From an uncultured Alphaproteobacteria bacterium (GTDB taxonomy: Bacteria; Pseudomonadota; Alphaproteobacteria; UBA6615): DNA of 64,000 nucleotides. Below the pieces are notes generated by a model. It saw nothing but the letters and a program-made list of their open reading frames with translations, was not told the DNA's origin and did not search any database. A program made the position numbers and the translations under genes. The stretch's first letter is position 1; every line of letters starts with the position of its first letter. Below are positions 37,314 to 46,620 of this stretch, one piece after another. The DNA is taken from contig CALSML010000002.1 in assembly GCA_943787445.1 (NCBI GenBank), forward strand, positions 1 through 64,000. The letters are read 5' to 3'.

Positions 37314-37874
37314 CTAAAGGGTTTCAATAGTGAGATTGGTGTTGGTGTAGACGCAGATATCTGCTGCGACCGCCATCGACTTTTCCGCAATCTGCCGCGC
37401 ATCCAGATCATCATTGTCGATCAGGGCCCGGGCTGCTGCGAGGGCGTAATTGCCGCCCGAGCCAATGGCGATGATGCCGTCATCGGGTTCGAGCACATCG
37501 CCGGTTCCGGTCAGCACGAGCGAGGCGTCCTTGCTGGCCACCGCCATCATGGCTTCGAGACGGCGCAGATAGCGATCGGTTCGCCAGTCCTTGGCAAGCT
37601 CGACACAGGCGCGCACCAGCTGGCCGGGATGGCTTTCGAGCTTGGCTTCGAGGCGCTCGAAGAGGGTCATGGCATCGGCGGTGGCGCCGGCAAACCCGGC
37701 GATGACGCTGCCATCGCCCAGCGGGCGCACCTTGCGGGCCGAGGCCTTGATAACGGTCTGGCCCAGCGTGACCTGGCCGTCACCGGCGATCACGACGCTG
37801 TCGCCCTTGCGCACGGAGAGAATGGTTGTGCCATGCCAGGCCGGAATGCGGTCGTCTTGTTGCGAAACGTTCAT
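37314..37874 (-). CDS. hslV: HslV, peptidase subunit of the HslVU protease
   Basis: A 186-residue N-terminal threonine peptidase, dodecameric and activated by HslU. The motif [25 protein letters not shown] is read in parts, with Thr16 as the probable mature N-terminus after removal of a 15-residue propeptide, which is longer than in E. coli but usual for alphaproteobacteria. The glycine-rich [12 protein letters not shown] follows. hslV-hslU form one operon read away from hisB. Confidence 0.95.
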   Translation of the reverse strand: MNVSQQDDRIPAWHGTTILSVRKGDSVVIAGDGQVTLGQTVIKASARKVRPLGDGSVIAGFAGATADAMTLFERLEAKLESHPGQLVRACVELAKDWRTDRYLRRLEAMMAVASKDASLVLTGTGDVLEPDDGIIAIGSGGNYALAAARALIDNDDLDARQIAEKSMAVAADICVYTNTNLTIETL

Positions 37875-38038
37875 TGGCTCTTCCGTTATATGCGGGACAT
37901 GTCCCGGTGTGGCAGGGAGTCCTGCCGCATCCGGACCGGCGGTGCAATGGCCGTGATCAGGCCGGACTCTCCATTTGGGGTCCCGGGCGCGATGATCAAG
38001 TGGCGGCCACCGGCTGCGCAGGGGCCGTGTAGCCCCGG

Positions 38039-38458
38039 TCAGGCCGTGATTTCGAGAATGAACTGGAAGGGTGAATCCGTGCCGCCGGCCATGATCTCGT
38101 TCTCGCCAATGTGAAGCGTCACGGCGTTGAGGGGTTCGTCAATGCCGATGCGCGCGCCGTTGACCACGGTCCCCAGATGACTGCCGACATCCCGGATCAT
38201 CAGGGCGGTGTGGCCCTTCTCGATGGCGAAATGGTTGCGCGACAGATTGTAGGGCTTGGCGTCGGGAAACATCAGCGCGACATGAGAGCGGGGCGCATGT
38301 TCGCCGCGCAGGGGTTTGCGGCCGACCACGAAGGGGTATTCGGTGATGGTCAGCCCCCGTTTGGGCAATTCGGACCGGGTGGTCCATGTGCCGGGTTCCA
38401 GGCGCAGCTCGGACCGTGAGCCCGGTGTCGTGATCGGGCCGTCATGCCTGACCGGCAC
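38039..38458 (-). CDS. FHA-domain protein or C-terminal half of a cNMP/FHA protein
   Basis: The frame from a GTG at 38458 gives 139 residues. The centre resembles an FHA domain, with [31 protein letters not shown] and [15 protein letters not shown], which match the GR...SRxH...DxxSxxGT pattern for phosphothreonine recognition. The same frame continues upstream as [15 protein letters not shown], but is interrupted by TAA 38486-38488, just after the end of the cNMP-domain text. It may be a separate gene or the second half of one 256-residue protein broken by a nonsense change and a frameshift. There is no ATG start. Confidence 0.65.
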   Translation of the reverse strand: MPVRHDGPITTPGSRSELRLEPGTWTTRSELPKRGLTITEYPFVVGRKPLRGEHAPRSHVALMFPDAKPYNLSRNHFAIEKGHTALMIRDVGSHLGTVVNGARIGIDEPLNAVTLHIGENEIMAGGTDSPFQFILEITA

Positions 38459-38485
38459 CGTGTCGCGCTCGGCCTGGGGTACCAG

Positions 38486-38808
38486 TTACAGGCGCCCGAG
38501 CAGCATGGAGGTGAACTCCCGGACCAGTTCGGGGTTGCGGGACAGCTGGGCCGAGACGGTCGCGCATCGATGGTCGCGGCTTCGACCGGGCCTTTCGCGA
38601 TGTCGTTGAGCTCCTGGGCGCCGCCGAACAAAAGACTGACGGCACCGATCACCGTGCCCTGCTCGGCGTTCTCCACCAGTTTGCTAGTGTCCCGGCGCAG
38701 CTCCACAAGGCCGGACAGGATCACAAATCCCACCTCATGGTCCGCGCCGGCCTGCAGCAGGGTTTCGCCATGGGCGAAGGAGCGGGTGCGGGCGGGCAGG
38801 TTCAACAT
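38486..38808 (-). CDS. Cyclic nucleotide-binding domain protein, frameshifted
   Basis: From ATG 38808 the product reads as a CRP-type cNMP domain: FAHGETLLQAGADHEVGFVILSG, then RRDTSKLVENAEQGTVIGAVSLLFGG, in sense the jelly-roll with its phosphate-binding turn. After VEAATIDA the frame is lost; one missing base near 38560-38567 restores VSAQLSRNPELVREFTSMLLG up to TAA 38486-38488, 107 residues in all. There is no DNA-binding helix-turn-helix. The text before ATG 38808 (TTG 38886) is less convincing. In the same frame the FHA domain follows directly, so the two may be one protein. The gene is divergent from hisB. Confidence 0.6.
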
Positions 38809-38966
38809 GGCGTGCTGGGATGGGGGAACAGAACGGAACGAGACGGGTGGAGCGTGTATGATGAACAAATTCGGCTGATCCGCCAATCATCTTCCGGGAT
38901 GGCGCGTTTGGGCCATGCCTGCTATCTAGGCGCCGCGTTGGGCCCAAACCCGATCCGCAGGAGCAA

Positions 38967-39614
38967 ATGATGAGTGTAGAAAAACTGCCGACACGTGACG
39001 CTGGTGACCCGCGAGTTGCCGAAGTGGCGCGGACGACCAAGGAAACCGATATCTCCGTCGAGGTGAATCTCGACGGCACCGGGGTTTATGATGTGGACAC
39101 CGGGATCGGATTTCTCGATCACATGCTCGAACAGCTCTCCCGCCATTCGCTGATTGACCTGAAAGTGCGGGCGAAGGGCGATCTGCACATCGATTTCCAT
39201 CACACGACCGAGGATTCGGGCTACGCCGTGGGCGAGGCGATCAGTCTTGCAATGGGCGATCGCCGCGGAATCCGCCGGTATGGCGATGCGCTGATCCCGA
39301 TGGATGAGACGCTTACCCGGGTGGCGCTGGATGCATCGAACCGGCCGTTTCTGGTCTGGTGGGTGCCGTTCACCCGGCCCAAGCTCGGTGATATGGACAC
39401 GGAACTCTTCCAGGAATGGTACCGGGCCTTTGCCCAGTCCGCTGGGCTGACCCTGCATGTCGAGACCCTGTATGGGGAAAACAACCATCACATGATTGAG
39501 TCCTGCTACAAGGGGCTGGCGCGGGCGCTGCGCGTGGCTGTGGAGATCGATCCGCGGCGCCGCGATGATGTCCCGTCGACCAAGGGCGTTCTTGGCGGCT
39601 CGATGTCCGAGTAG
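38967..39614 (+). CDS. hisB: Imidazoleglycerol-phosphate dehydratase
   Basis: A 215-residue monofunctional HisB that dehydrates imidazole glycerol phosphate in histidine synthesis. The manganese-binding motifs are [34 protein letters not shown] and [19 protein letters not shown], each read in sense. The N-terminal 30 residues are extra. GGAG at 38960-38963 precedes two adjacent ATGs (38967 and 38970), the second having better spacing. It opens the run hisB to hisE. Confidence 0.97.
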   Translation: MMSVEKLPTRDAGDPRVAEVARTTKETDISVEVNLDGTGVYDVDTGIGFLDHMLEQLSRHSLIDLKVRAKGDLHIDFHHTTEDSGYAVGEAISLAMGDRRGIRRYGDALIPMDETLTRVALDASNRPFLVWWVPFTRPKLGDMDTELFQEWYRAFAQSAGLTLHVETLYGENNHHMIESCYKGLARALRVAVEIDPRRRDDVPSTKGVLGGSMSE

Positions 39615-39663
39615 TGGTGGCCGTAGTACCCCGGTTTTCCGGCGTTTTGGCGGGTTTTGACCG

Positions 39664-40542
39664 ATGACTGACAACAATCAAGGTCCCGAGGGTCCGGAAA
39701 TCTTCCGCAGCGAGGCGTTGCCCGGTGCTGTGCCGACCATGGTGGCGACTTCGGCCTATGGTCAGCTGGTGCGGGCCCGCAAATGGTGGGTGGACCGTAT
39801 GGTCGCGGCCCGGTCCCGTCGGGCCCGGTATGCCCTGGAGCAAAACACCGAATTGTGGGATCTGATGACCCGTGCCGCCGCCGGAACAGCGGTTACGGGT
39901 GCGTCATACTCGGACTACCTGACGCTCTACGAGCAGGTTAAGTCGTTCAAACCAAGAGAAGTAGTGGAGTTTGGCACGGGTATTACATCAGTAGTGTTGG
40001 CCCAGGCGCTGATCGAGAATGCCCGGGAGGATGGAAGCCCTGTCGGACGGGTCACATCGATGGAGGATGACCGGGAATGGTATGACATTGCCAAATCGCG
40101 GCTGCCGGACGAGGTCGCCGGCATTGTCGATCTGGTGCACAGTCCGAAGGTCGATGGCTTCTACAAATGCTTCCGCGGTGTGCAGTATCGGGAGATCCCC
40201 GAACGCCCCTATGACTTCGTGTTCTCCGACGGCCCGGACCGACACTCGCCGGTGAACGGGGACAAGCTGTTCAATCTCGACCTGATCAACCTTGTACGCC
40301 GCTCTGAGAGGCCGATACGCGCGGTTGTGGACAACCACTACCTGACCTTTTACATCCTTCAAAAGGTGTTTGGAACAGATCTGGCGCGCTACAGCGTCAG
40401 TCACAAGCTGATGTTTGTCGGTCCGGTCACCCGCGATGATGTGCGATTCCTGAAAAAGGAGTCATTTCTCCCGGATTTACGCCTGTTCGGGACGACCGAG
40501 CTCAAGCTGCGTATGGCCCGCGAAGACCGGTTTCAGGGATGA
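39664..40542 (+). CDS. SAM-dependent methyltransferase-like protein within the his operon
   Basis: A 292-residue protein. The middle shows a Rossmann methyltransferase start VVEFGTGITSVVLAQALIE, an acidic second strand TSMEDDREWYDIAKS, and a fourth strand YDFVFSDGPDRHSP. The last 60 residues are rich in charged residues and lack a known domain. Neither substrate nor catalytic type can be told; the GTG in the first motif and the DGPD motif recall methyltransferases of the class-24 group. Its placement between hisB and the DUF2628 gene, where it is not usual, is the odd point. Start ATG 39664. Confidence 0.65.
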   Translation: MTDNNQGPEGPEIFRSEALPGAVPTMVATSAYGQLVRARKWWVDRMVAARSRRARYALEQNTELWDLMTRAAAGTAVTGASYSDYLTLYEQVKSFKPREVVEFGTGITSVVLAQALIENAREDGSPVGRVTSMEDDREWYDIAKSRLPDEVAGIVDLVHSPKVDGFYKCFRGVQYREIPERPYDFVFSDGPDRHSPVNGDKLFNLDLINLVRRSERPIRAVVDNHYLTFYILQKVFGTDLARYSVSHKLMFVGPVTRDDVRFLKKESFLPDLRLFGTTELKLRMAREDRFQG

Positions 40543-40549
40543 TCGGCCC

Positions 40550-40924
40550 TTGGCACGGAAGATATATACAGTCCATGCGCGTTCCTGGTCGGCATCCCGC
40601 GATGGGGATGCTGTGTTCGTCCGCGAAGGGTTCAACTGGGCCGCTTTCGTGTTTGGTCCGTTCTGGGCGCTGTGGCTGGGGATGTGGCGCACCGGAATTG
40701 CCCTGCTCGTGCTCTCCGTAGTGGTGTCCGGAAGTTTGGTAGTGTTGGGTACGACTGATGGTGCAGAACTCGCTGTGACACTGGCTTCACAGCTTGTAAT
40801 TGGACTCTGGGCGAATGATTGGCGACGGTATGTCCTAGGGCGCCGGGATTTCACGGAACGGGCGGTAGTGTCGGGCCGGAATCTGGGTGATGCGGAGCAC
40901 CACTACTTCGCGGGGGGGCGCTAG
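40550..40924 (+). CDS. DUF2628 membrane protein
   Basis: A 124-residue protein starting at TTG 40550: [10 protein letters not shown], then [24 protein letters not shown], a hallmark of DUF2628, and two membrane helices ([16 protein letters not shown] and an amphipathic second). The function is unknown. In alphaproteobacteria this family often sits between hisB and hisH, as here. It begins 7 bases after the methyltransferase-like gene. Confidence 0.85.
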   Translation: MARKIYTVHARSWSASRDGDAVFVREGFNWAAFVFGPFWALWLGMWRTGIALLVLSVVVSGSLVVLGTTDGAELAVTLASQLVIGLWANDWRRYVLGRRDFTERAVVSGRNLGDAEHHYFAGGR

Positions 40925-40926
40925 AG

Positions 40927-41580
40927 ATGACGGAAACCGTGGCAATCATCGATTATGGCTCGGGAAATCTGCGCTCGGCCGCGAAAGCCTTTGAGCGCGC
41001 CGCCCGGGAGGCGTCACTGGCTCGCAAAATCAGTGTCACCGCGGAGCCCGAAGTGGTTGCCAATGCCGACCGGGTCGTGCTGCCCGGAGTTGGGGCGTTT
41101 CGTGACTGTCGCGAAGGCCTTGAGGCGCGCGACGGTCTGATCGAAGCGCTGGAGGAAAGCGTCCGCCAGAAGGGGCGCCCGTTTCTGGGTATTTGTGTCG
41201 GGATGCAACTGATGGCGAGTCAAGGGCTCGAACATGGAAAAACCGCGGGTTTCGGCTGGATACCGGGCGAAGTGGTGCAGGTCGTGCCTGCTCAAGAAGG
41301 TCTGAAAATCCCCCATATGGGATGGAATGAGCTGGATATTCGAGCTGACGGGCATCCACTACTTTCAGGATTTGGCCCGCAGCGACCCCATGCGTATTTC
41401 GTACACAGTTATCATCTGGCGGCGGAAAATCCCGAGGATGTCCTTGCGACAGTCACGTATGGTGGCGCCATCACGGCGGCCGTTGGACGGGACAATATGA
41501 TCGGAACCCAGTTTCATCCGGAAAAGAGTCAAAGAACCGGTCTGGCGTTAATTTCGGCGTTTCTGGGCTGGGCACCATGA
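40927..41580 (+). CDS. hisH: Imidazole glycerol phosphate synthase, glutaminase subunit HisH
   Basis: A 217-residue class I glutamine amidotransferase that gives ammonia to HisF. The nucleophile lies in [14 protein letters not shown] and the His-Glu pair in [29 protein letters not shown] opens the protein. The corresponding synthase partner hisF is three genes downstream. It follows the DUF2628 gene by 2 bases and overlaps the GNAT gene by 4. Confidence 0.97.
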   Translation: MTETVAIIDYGSGNLRSAAKAFERAAREASLARKISVTAEPEVVANADRVVLPGVGAFRDCREGLEARDGLIEALEESVRQKGRPFLGICVGMQLMASQGLEHGKTAGFGWIPGEVVQVVPAQEGLKIPHMGWNELDIRADGHPLLSGFGPQRPHAYFVHSYHLAAENPEDVLATVTYGGAITAAVGRDNMIGTQFHPEKSQRTGLALISAFLGWAP

Positions 41581-42092
41581 CCGATACGGTTATCGAGCGT
41601 CTGGGCGAGTTTCGTGGCAATGATCTGGCCGATCTGTGTGATGCGGCTGAGGTCGCGATTGTGGCCGGTGGCGGGTTTGGGTGGTTGCAGCCCCCACGGC
41701 GGGAGATCATGGAGGCTTACTGGCGGGGAACCCTTTTGGTGCCCGAGCGCACGGTAGTGGTTGGGCGCCTTGATGGCGTCATTGCTGGAGCCGCCCAGCT
41801 GACCCGTCCGCGGTCCAATGCGGAAGCACAGTCCTTTTCCGTGCAGGTTTCGACCTTTTTTCTGGCGCCCTGGGCACGGGGACATGGTCTGGCTCCGGCA
41901 ATTCTGGATGCCTGCGAAGATCTGGCCCGCAAGGAAGGGTATACGGTGCTCAACCTCAGTGTGCGTGAAACCCAGGAGCGGGCCATTCAAATCTTCGAGG
42001 AAAGCGGATATGTCCATTGGGGAACCCATCCCAAATACGAACGCGCCGCCGGAGAATATGTCGCCGGCTTCTATTACATGAAAGATCTGTAG
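41577..42092 (+). CDS. GNAT family N-acetyltransferase
   Basis: A 171-residue protein. The acetyl-CoA site is [22 protein letters not shown], matching the GNAT motif A pattern (R/QxxGxG/A), and [22 protein letters not shown] is motif B. The substrate is unknown. In several alphaproteobacteria a GNAT gene lies between hisH and hisA, so it may be an old passenger of the operon. The ATG overlaps the hisH stop. Confidence 0.85.
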   Translation: MTDTVIERLGEFRGNDLADLCDAAEVAIVAGGGFGWLQPPRREIMEAYWRGTLLVPERTVVVGRLDGVIAGAAQLTRPRSNAEAQSFSVQVSTFFLAPWARGHGLAPAILDACEDLARKEGYTVLNLSVRETQERAIQIFEESGYVHWGTHPKYERAAGEYVAGFYYMKDL

Positions 42093-42103
42093 GCCCGACC
42101 ATC

Positions 42104-42850
42104 ATGATTCTTTTCCCGGCGATAGACCTGAAAGACGGTGCCTGTGTGCGTCTGCTGCGCGGCGACATGGAGGCTGCGACCGTTTTCAATGACAGTCCGG
42201 CAGACCAGGCGCTGGCCTTTGTCGAAGCCGGCACATCGTGGTTGCACATGGTGGATCTGAACGGGGCGTTTGACGGGGAATCCGTCAACGGAGCCGCCGT
42301 CCGGGCTATTCTCGATGTGACCCGCGCCGCGGGTGTGCAGGTTCAGCTTGGCGGCGGCATTCGCACCCGCGATCATGTTTCGGCTTGGCTGGCCGATGGA
42401 ATTGACCGGGTCATTCTCGGTACGGCCGCAGTAAAGAATCCCGACCTGGTCGTTGAATCCTGCAGGGAATTTCCCGGACGGATCGCCGTTGGCATCGATG
42501 CGCGGGGCGGACGTGTGGCTGTCGAGGGCTGGGCGGAAACCTCGGATCTGGCTGTGGAAGAACTTGCGCGTCGGTTTGCCGATGTGGGCGTTGCGGTGAT
42601 CATCTATACCGATATTGATCGGGACGGCGCCATGGGGGGGCCGAATGTCGATGCCACCGTGGCGCTGGCCGAAGCCATCGACATTCCGGTGATTGCGTCG
42701 GGCGGCGTGTCCTCACTGGCAGATGTGGAAGCGTTTTTGCCTTATGGGGGACGCGGCATTGCCGGAGTCATTTCCGGCAGGGCCATCTATGATGGTCGGA
42801 TTGAACTGGCGGCTGCGCTCACCCGATTGCGTGAGGCTGAATCATGCTGA
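42104..42850 (+). CDS. hisA: Phosphoribosylformimino-5-aminoimidazole carboxamide ribotide isomerase
   Basis: A 248-residue TIM barrel. The substrate-binding N-terminus [20 protein letters not shown] carries the first catalytic aspartate, and [12 protein letters not shown] holds the second. [13 protein letters not shown] and [16 protein letters not shown] are the phosphate-binding loops. Start ATG 42104 lies 11 bases after the GNAT stop; the frame opens further upstream but overlaps the GNAT gene. It overlaps hisF by 7 bases. Confidence 0.97.
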   Translation: MILFPAIDLKDGACVRLLRGDMEAATVFNDSPADQALAFVEAGTSWLHMVDLNGAFDGESVNGAAVRAILDVTRAAGVQVQLGGGIRTRDHVSAWLADGIDRVILGTAAVKNPDLVVESCREFPGRIAVGIDARGGRVAVEGWAETSDLAVEELARRFADVGVAVIIYTDIDRDGAMGGPNVDATVALAEAIDIPVIASGGVSSLADVEAFLPYGGRGIAGVISGRAIYDGRIELAAALTRLREAESC

Positions 42851-43635
42851 AGGTTCGGATCATCCCGTGTCTGGACGTCAAGGACGGCCGCGTCGTGAAG
42901 GGCGTCAATTTTGTTGGCTTGCGCGATGCCGGAGACCCGGTTGAGCAGGCTCAGGTCTATGACCGGGCCGGGGCGGACGAGTTGTGTTTCCTCGATATCA
43001 CGGCAAGCCATGAAGATCGGGATATCATTTTCGACGTGGTCTCACGCACGGCTGAGGCCTGTTTCATGCCGCTGACGGTGGGCGGGGGCGTACGCACGGT
43101 CGACGACATCCGAAAACTGTTGCTCGCGGGGGCCGACAAGGTTTCGATCAACACCGCGGCTGTGACCAATCCGGAATTTGTCCGGGAGGCGGCGACGAAA
43201 TTTGGCAGCCAGTGCATTGTTGTCGCCATCGACGCCAAGGCGACCGGCGAGAACAAATGGGAGGTGTTCACCCATGGGGGGCGCAACGCCACTGGCCTCG
43301 ATGCGGTTGAATGGGCGCAGCGCATGGCCGAGTACGGCGCGGGAGAAATCCTGCTCACCTCCATGGATCGGGATGGGACCAAATCGGGGTTCGATGTCGG
43401 GCTGACCTGCGCCATTTCCGATGCCGTGCCGATTCCGGTGATCGCTTCGGGCGGTGTCGGGACCTTGGACCATCTTGTTGACGGTGCGCGCGAGGGGCAT
43501 GCTTCGGCTGTGCTGGCGGCGTCGATCTTTCATTTTGGTGAGCACTCGATCGCGGAAGCCAAAGCCCATATGGATCAGGCAGGGGTGCCGGTGCGGCTGG
43601 TGGTCGAGACGAATTCCCCGGAGGCAAGTACATGA
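42844..43635 (+). CDS. hisF: Imidazole glycerol phosphate synthase, cyclase subunit HisF
   Basis: A 263-residue TIM barrel that forms IGP and AICAR with ammonia from His[19 protein letters not shown] carries the catalytic aspartate and [11 protein letters not shown] the other. [28 protein letters not shown], in pieces, is typical. Its start overlaps the end of hisA by 7 bases and its stop overlaps hisE by 4 bases. Confidence 0.97.
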   Translation: MLKVRIIPCLDVKDGRVVKGVNFVGLRDAGDPVEQAQVYDRAGADELCFLDITASHEDRDIIFDVVSRTAEACFMPLTVGGGVRTVDDIRKLLLAGADKVSINTAAVTNPEFVREAATKFGSQCIVVAIDAKATGENKWEVFTHGGRNATGLDAVEWAQRMAEYGAGEILLTSMDRDGTKSGFDVGLTCAISDAVPIPVIASGGVGTLDHLVDGAREGHASAVLAASIFHFGEHSIAEAKAHMDQAGVPVRLVVETNSPEAST

Positions 43636-43964
43636 CTGACAAACTAGGCGGCGAGATACTCGATGCGCTCTTTGCCGTGATCGAATCTCGACGAGGCGGA
43701 AACCCCGAGGAGTCCTATACGGCAAGCCTCCTGGCCAAGGGGACGGGAAAGATTTCAGAGAAGGTCGGGGAAGAGGCGGTCGAAACCATCATCGCTGCGC
43801 TGCAGGAGGGCCCCGATGCGCTGGCCGCCGAGAGCGCGGATCTGCTGTATCACCTTTGTGTCCTCTGGGCCGATGCGGGGATCAAGCCGGATGATGTCTG
43901 GGCCCGGCTGGCCGAACGGGACGGTGTTTCCGGGCTGATCGAAAAAGCCAACCGAACGAGCTGA
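43632..43964 (+). CDS. hisE: Phosphoribosyl-ATP diphosphatase
   Basis: A 110-residue MazG-fold enzyme for the second step of histidine synthesis. [28 protein letters not shown], in parts, is diagnostic, and the metal-binding acidic helices [19 protein letters not shown] follow. HisI and the remaining his genes are not in the window. It overlaps hisF by 4 bases; the HIT gene follows after 2 bases. Confidence 0.96.
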   Translation: MTDKLGGEILDALFAVIESRRGGNPEESYTASLLAKGTGKISEKVGEEAVETIIAALQEGPDALAAESADLLYHLCVLWADAGIKPDDVWARLAERDGVSGLIEKANRTS

Positions 43965-43966
43965 CG

Positions 43967-44341
43967 ATGGCCGACATGATGTATGACGACGAGAACATCT
44001 TCGCAAAAATCCTGCGCGGGGAAATCCCCTGCAACCGGGTTTACGAGAACGGTCATGCGCTCGCGTTTGAGGATATCAACCCGCAGGCTCCCACCCATGT
44101 TCTGGTGATCCCGAAAGGGGCCTATGTGTCGAATGACGATTTTACGGCGCGTGCCAGCGATGCGGAAATTACCGGCTTCTTCCGGGCGGTGGGCCATGTC
44201 GCACGGGAGCTGGGCCTGGCGGATCCGGGTTATCGGATACTGGCCAATACCGGTCGGGACGGGGGTCAGGAAGTACCGCACTTCCATGTGCATATTTGCG
44301 GCGGACGACAATTGGGGCGGATGATTCAGCCGGCCAGGTGA
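43967..44341 (+). CDS. HIT family (histidine triad) nucleotide hydrolase
   Basis: A 124-residue HINT-like protein: NIFAKILRGEIPCNRVYEN at the start and the triad VPHFHVHICGGR at the end. Such proteins hydrolyse AMP-conjugates such as adenosine phosphoramidates. The gene is the last of the his run, as in many alphaproteobacteria. Confidence 0.95.
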   Translation: MADMMYDDENIFAKILRGEIPCNRVYENGHALAFEDINPQAPTHVLVIPKGAYVSNDDFTARASDAEITGFFRAVGHVARELGLADPGYRILANTGRDGGQEVPHFHVHICGGRQLGRMIQPAR

Positions 44342-44400
44342 GGGCATCTCTTGCCCTGCTTTTCCCCGATGTGAAACACTAGGACGAGGAGGACACCACC

Positions 44401-45264
44401 ATGGCCTATGACAACATCGACGTTCAGGAGATGTCGCCATCCTGTGGCGCCATTATCGAGGGGATCGACCTCTCGCAGGATCTGACCAACCGACAGTTCG
44501 ATGAAATTCACGAAGCGCTGCTTGATCGCACGGTGATCGTGTTTCGGGATCAGAATCTGACGCCTGAACAACAGGTCGCCTTCGCGCGCCGTTTCGGGAA
44601 GCCTCAGCCTTCCGATGTGTCCGGTTTCGAGAAGAGCAAGGACAATCCCGAAATCGACATTCTGGAATATGATGCTGCCAATCCACCCCATGTCACGCGT
44701 GATCTGTGGCACACGGATTTTGTTGGCACCGAGCGGCCAACCATGGGCACCGTTCTCTACGCCAAGGACATCCCGCCGCGGGGCGGTGACACGGTGTGGG
44801 TCAATATGGTGGCAGCCTATGAGGCGCTCTCAGACCGCATGAAGGCGCATCTTGAGGGTCTCGAAGCCTATCATGATTCCTACCAGCCCTATGCGGAGGA
44901 AGTGCGTCCGGAAATGTATGAGGGCGACAAGGGCACGGATTATATCCGGAACAAACGCGCCAGTTATCGGCCGGCCCTGCATCCGGTGATCCGCAAGCAT
45001 CCCGTGACCGGCAAGCGCGGCCTTTTCGTCAATGAATCCATGACCACCTTCATCAAGGACATGGATCGCAAGGAAAGCGATATGTTGCTTCGCTATCTTT
45101 TTGATTATCTGCGCACGCCGGAGTTCAACTACCGACACAAATGGAAGACGAATGATCTGGCGGTCTGGGACAATCGCCTATCACTGCACTACGCCCTGTT
45201 CGATTACACCGAACACCGGCTGATGCACCGCATCGTGATTCAGGGGGATGTGCCCTTCGCCTAG
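44401..45264 (+). CDS. TauD/TfdA family 2-oxoglutarate-dependent dioxygenase
   Basis: A 287-residue Fe(II)/2-oxoglutarate dioxygenase. The iron ligands are His104 and Asp106 in LWHTDFVG and His263 in SLHYALFDY. Arg277 in MHRIVIQGD would bind 2-oxoglutarate. RTVIVFRDQNLTPEQQVAFARRFG is a family landmark. Taurine, 2,4-D or another sulfonate/aryloxy substrate cannot be assigned; no tau transporter is near. Start ATG 44401 has GGAGGA upstream. An intrinsic terminator closes the gene. Confidence 0.88.
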   Translation: MAYDNIDVQEMSPSCGAIIEGIDLSQDLTNRQFDEIHEALLDRTVIVFRDQNLTPEQQVAFARRFGKPQPSDVSGFEKSKDNPEIDILEYDAANPPHVTRDLWHTDFVGTERPTMGTVLYAKDIPPRGGDTVWVNMVAAYEALSDRMKAHLEGLEAYHDSYQPYAEEVRPEMYEGDKGTDYIRNKRASYRPALHPVIRKHPVTGKRGLFVNESMTTFIKDMDRKESDMLLRYLFDYLRTPEFNYRHKWKTNDLAVWDNRLSLHYALFDYTEHRLMHRIVIQGDVPFA

Positions 45265-45291
45265 CGTCGAACGGCCCCTTGCTGGAAACAG

Positions 45292-45329
45292 AAAAACGGA
45301 GCCGGCGGGGGGAAGTCGGCTCCGTTTTT
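45292..45329 (+). terminator. Intrinsic terminator, usable on both strands
   Basis: AAAAACGGAGCCG (45292-45304) pairs perfectly with CGGCTCCGTTTTT (45317-45329) across a 12-base G-rich loop. The T-run serves the dioxygenase gene; the A-run on the left would serve the reverse-strand 68-residue gene. Confidence 0.92.
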
Positions 45330-45363
45330 CGTTTGGCGCATCCGCTGGCCGGATGCCGCCGGT

Positions 45364-45570
45364 TCAGGTCTGGCTCTGATATTCCACCGCAAACAGGCGT
45401 GCTGTGCCCTGGCGGAGAAAGCGGATCGTGGTTGCGATCGCCTGATACATGTTTTCCGAACGAAGCTGCTCGGCCGCGCGGAGCGTGGCCGTGAGTTCGT
45501 CGGTGGTCAGCACCCGGGTGTGATAGTTTGCGGTCACCGGGGTGGATGTGTCTTGTGTTGCGGTCTTCAT
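45364..45570 (-). CDS. Small protein of unknown family
   Basis: A 68-residue protein from ATG 45570 with GGAG upstream. It starts KTATQDTSTPVTANYH and has a helical C-terminal part (ELTATLRAAEQLRSENMYQAIATTIRFLRQG). No family was recognised. The gene stands alone, has a terminator downstream and two GCACAA-type palindromic elements upstream, so it appears to be a separately regulated unit. The longer frame to 45636 would cover one of those elements. Confidence 0.6.
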   Translation of the reverse strand: MKTATQDTSTPVTANYHTRVLTTDELTATLRAAEQLRSENMYQAIATTIRFLRQGTARLFAVEYQSQT

Positions 45571-45621
45571 GAATGACTCCGTCGCAAGTGTGACGGCATC
45601 ACTTCCGTGCACCATGTTCTT

Positions 45622-45690
45622 TGTTGCAGCGCACAATGACTACATAGGCTGTATTGTCGAGTGTGACACCCGCGTTATGTGCAACGCACA
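45622..45690. promoter_or_regulatory. Two GCACAA-type dyad elements upstream of the small gene
   Basis: TTGTTGCAGCGCACAA at 45621-45636 is an imperfect dyad. TGTGCAACGCACA at 45678-45690 is a dyad with arms TGTGC/GCACA around AAC. Both share the core of the perfect palindrome at 47470-47488. They lie about 50 and 110 bases upstream of the 68-residue gene, which suggests a common regulator. The identity of the regulator is unknown; PhaR-type sites have a related GC-GC spacing, but this is only a guess. Confidence 0.5.
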
Positions 45691-45717
45691 ATTGCGTGGC
45701 TGACATCCGCCTCGGAA

Positions 45718-46564
45718 TCAGCTGAGGGGAATATTGTCGATCAGTCGCGTTTTGCCGAGCCAGGCCGCTGCGAGAATCCGACAGGGGTGGGCGGGATCGG
45801 CCGCAGCCAGGCTCTGGGCATCGCGCAGTTCCAGATACTCGACAGGAGAAAACCCGGCTGCTGTGAGCGCAGCCCGGCCGGCGGCGCAGGCCTGCGCTAT
45901 ATCCTCACCCGCGCGGATACGTTCTGCCACTGCATTCAGAGTTCGATACATCTGTGGGGCCAGTGCGCGCTCGTGGTCGCTCATATGCAGATTGCGTGAT
46001 GACATGGCGAGCCCGTCCGGCTCGCGCACCGTTGGAAGACCGACGATGTCGACAGGGATATCCAGATCCCGGGTCAGAGCCCGGATGACCTGCAACTGCT
46101 GATAGTCCTTTTCGCCAAACAGGGCGGTATCGGGCAGGGCCTGCAACAGTAATTTGGTTACGATCGTGGCGACGCCTGTGAAATGAACCGGGCGGTGATC
46201 ACCGCACAACCCTTCACTGACCCCGGCGACCGTGACCGTGGTGGCGAACCCAGCCGGATATATTTCATCCGCATTGGGTGCGAACAGCAGATCGATGCCA
46301 TCAGCGCGCAGTTTTTCGATATCTGCCGCCTCCCGGCGGGGGTAGGTGTCCAGATCCTCATCGGCGGCAAACTGGGTCGGGTTCACGAAGATGGTCGCCA
46401 CAACCCGGTCCGCACGTTTTCGCGCGTCCTGCATCAGAGCCATATGAGCATCGTGCAGTGCACCCAATGGTGGGCACGAGCGCAATCGTCTGTCCGTTCT
46501 GTCGCCAGCCAGCAATGGCCGCGCGAAGCGCGGGTATGGTGCGAACGATTTCGAGGGCGGACAT
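45718..46564 (-). CDS. panC: Pantothenate synthetase, frameshifted
   Basis: PanC joins pantoate and beta-alanine with ATP. The start ATG 46564 reads MSALEIVRTIPALRAAI and QTIALVPTIG. The true continuation MGALHDAHMALMQDARK is in the next frame. Dropping one base of the AA pair at 46466-46467 restores VPTMGALHDAH, the ATP-binding loop. From there VVATIFVNPTQFAADEDLDTYPR and GEKDYQQLQVIR, both family motifs, run to the stop, 281 residues in all. The gene is 56 bases downstream of panB. Confidence 0.92.
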
Positions 46565-46620
46565 GAAAGGGCTCCGTCAGTTGCCTTTGCCCGGCGCCGG
46601 ATCGGCATCAAAAACAATGC

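Noticed and set aside
44370-44380. A third parS-like site (GTGAAACA)
   Set aside because: Only the right half is present; the left half does not match.
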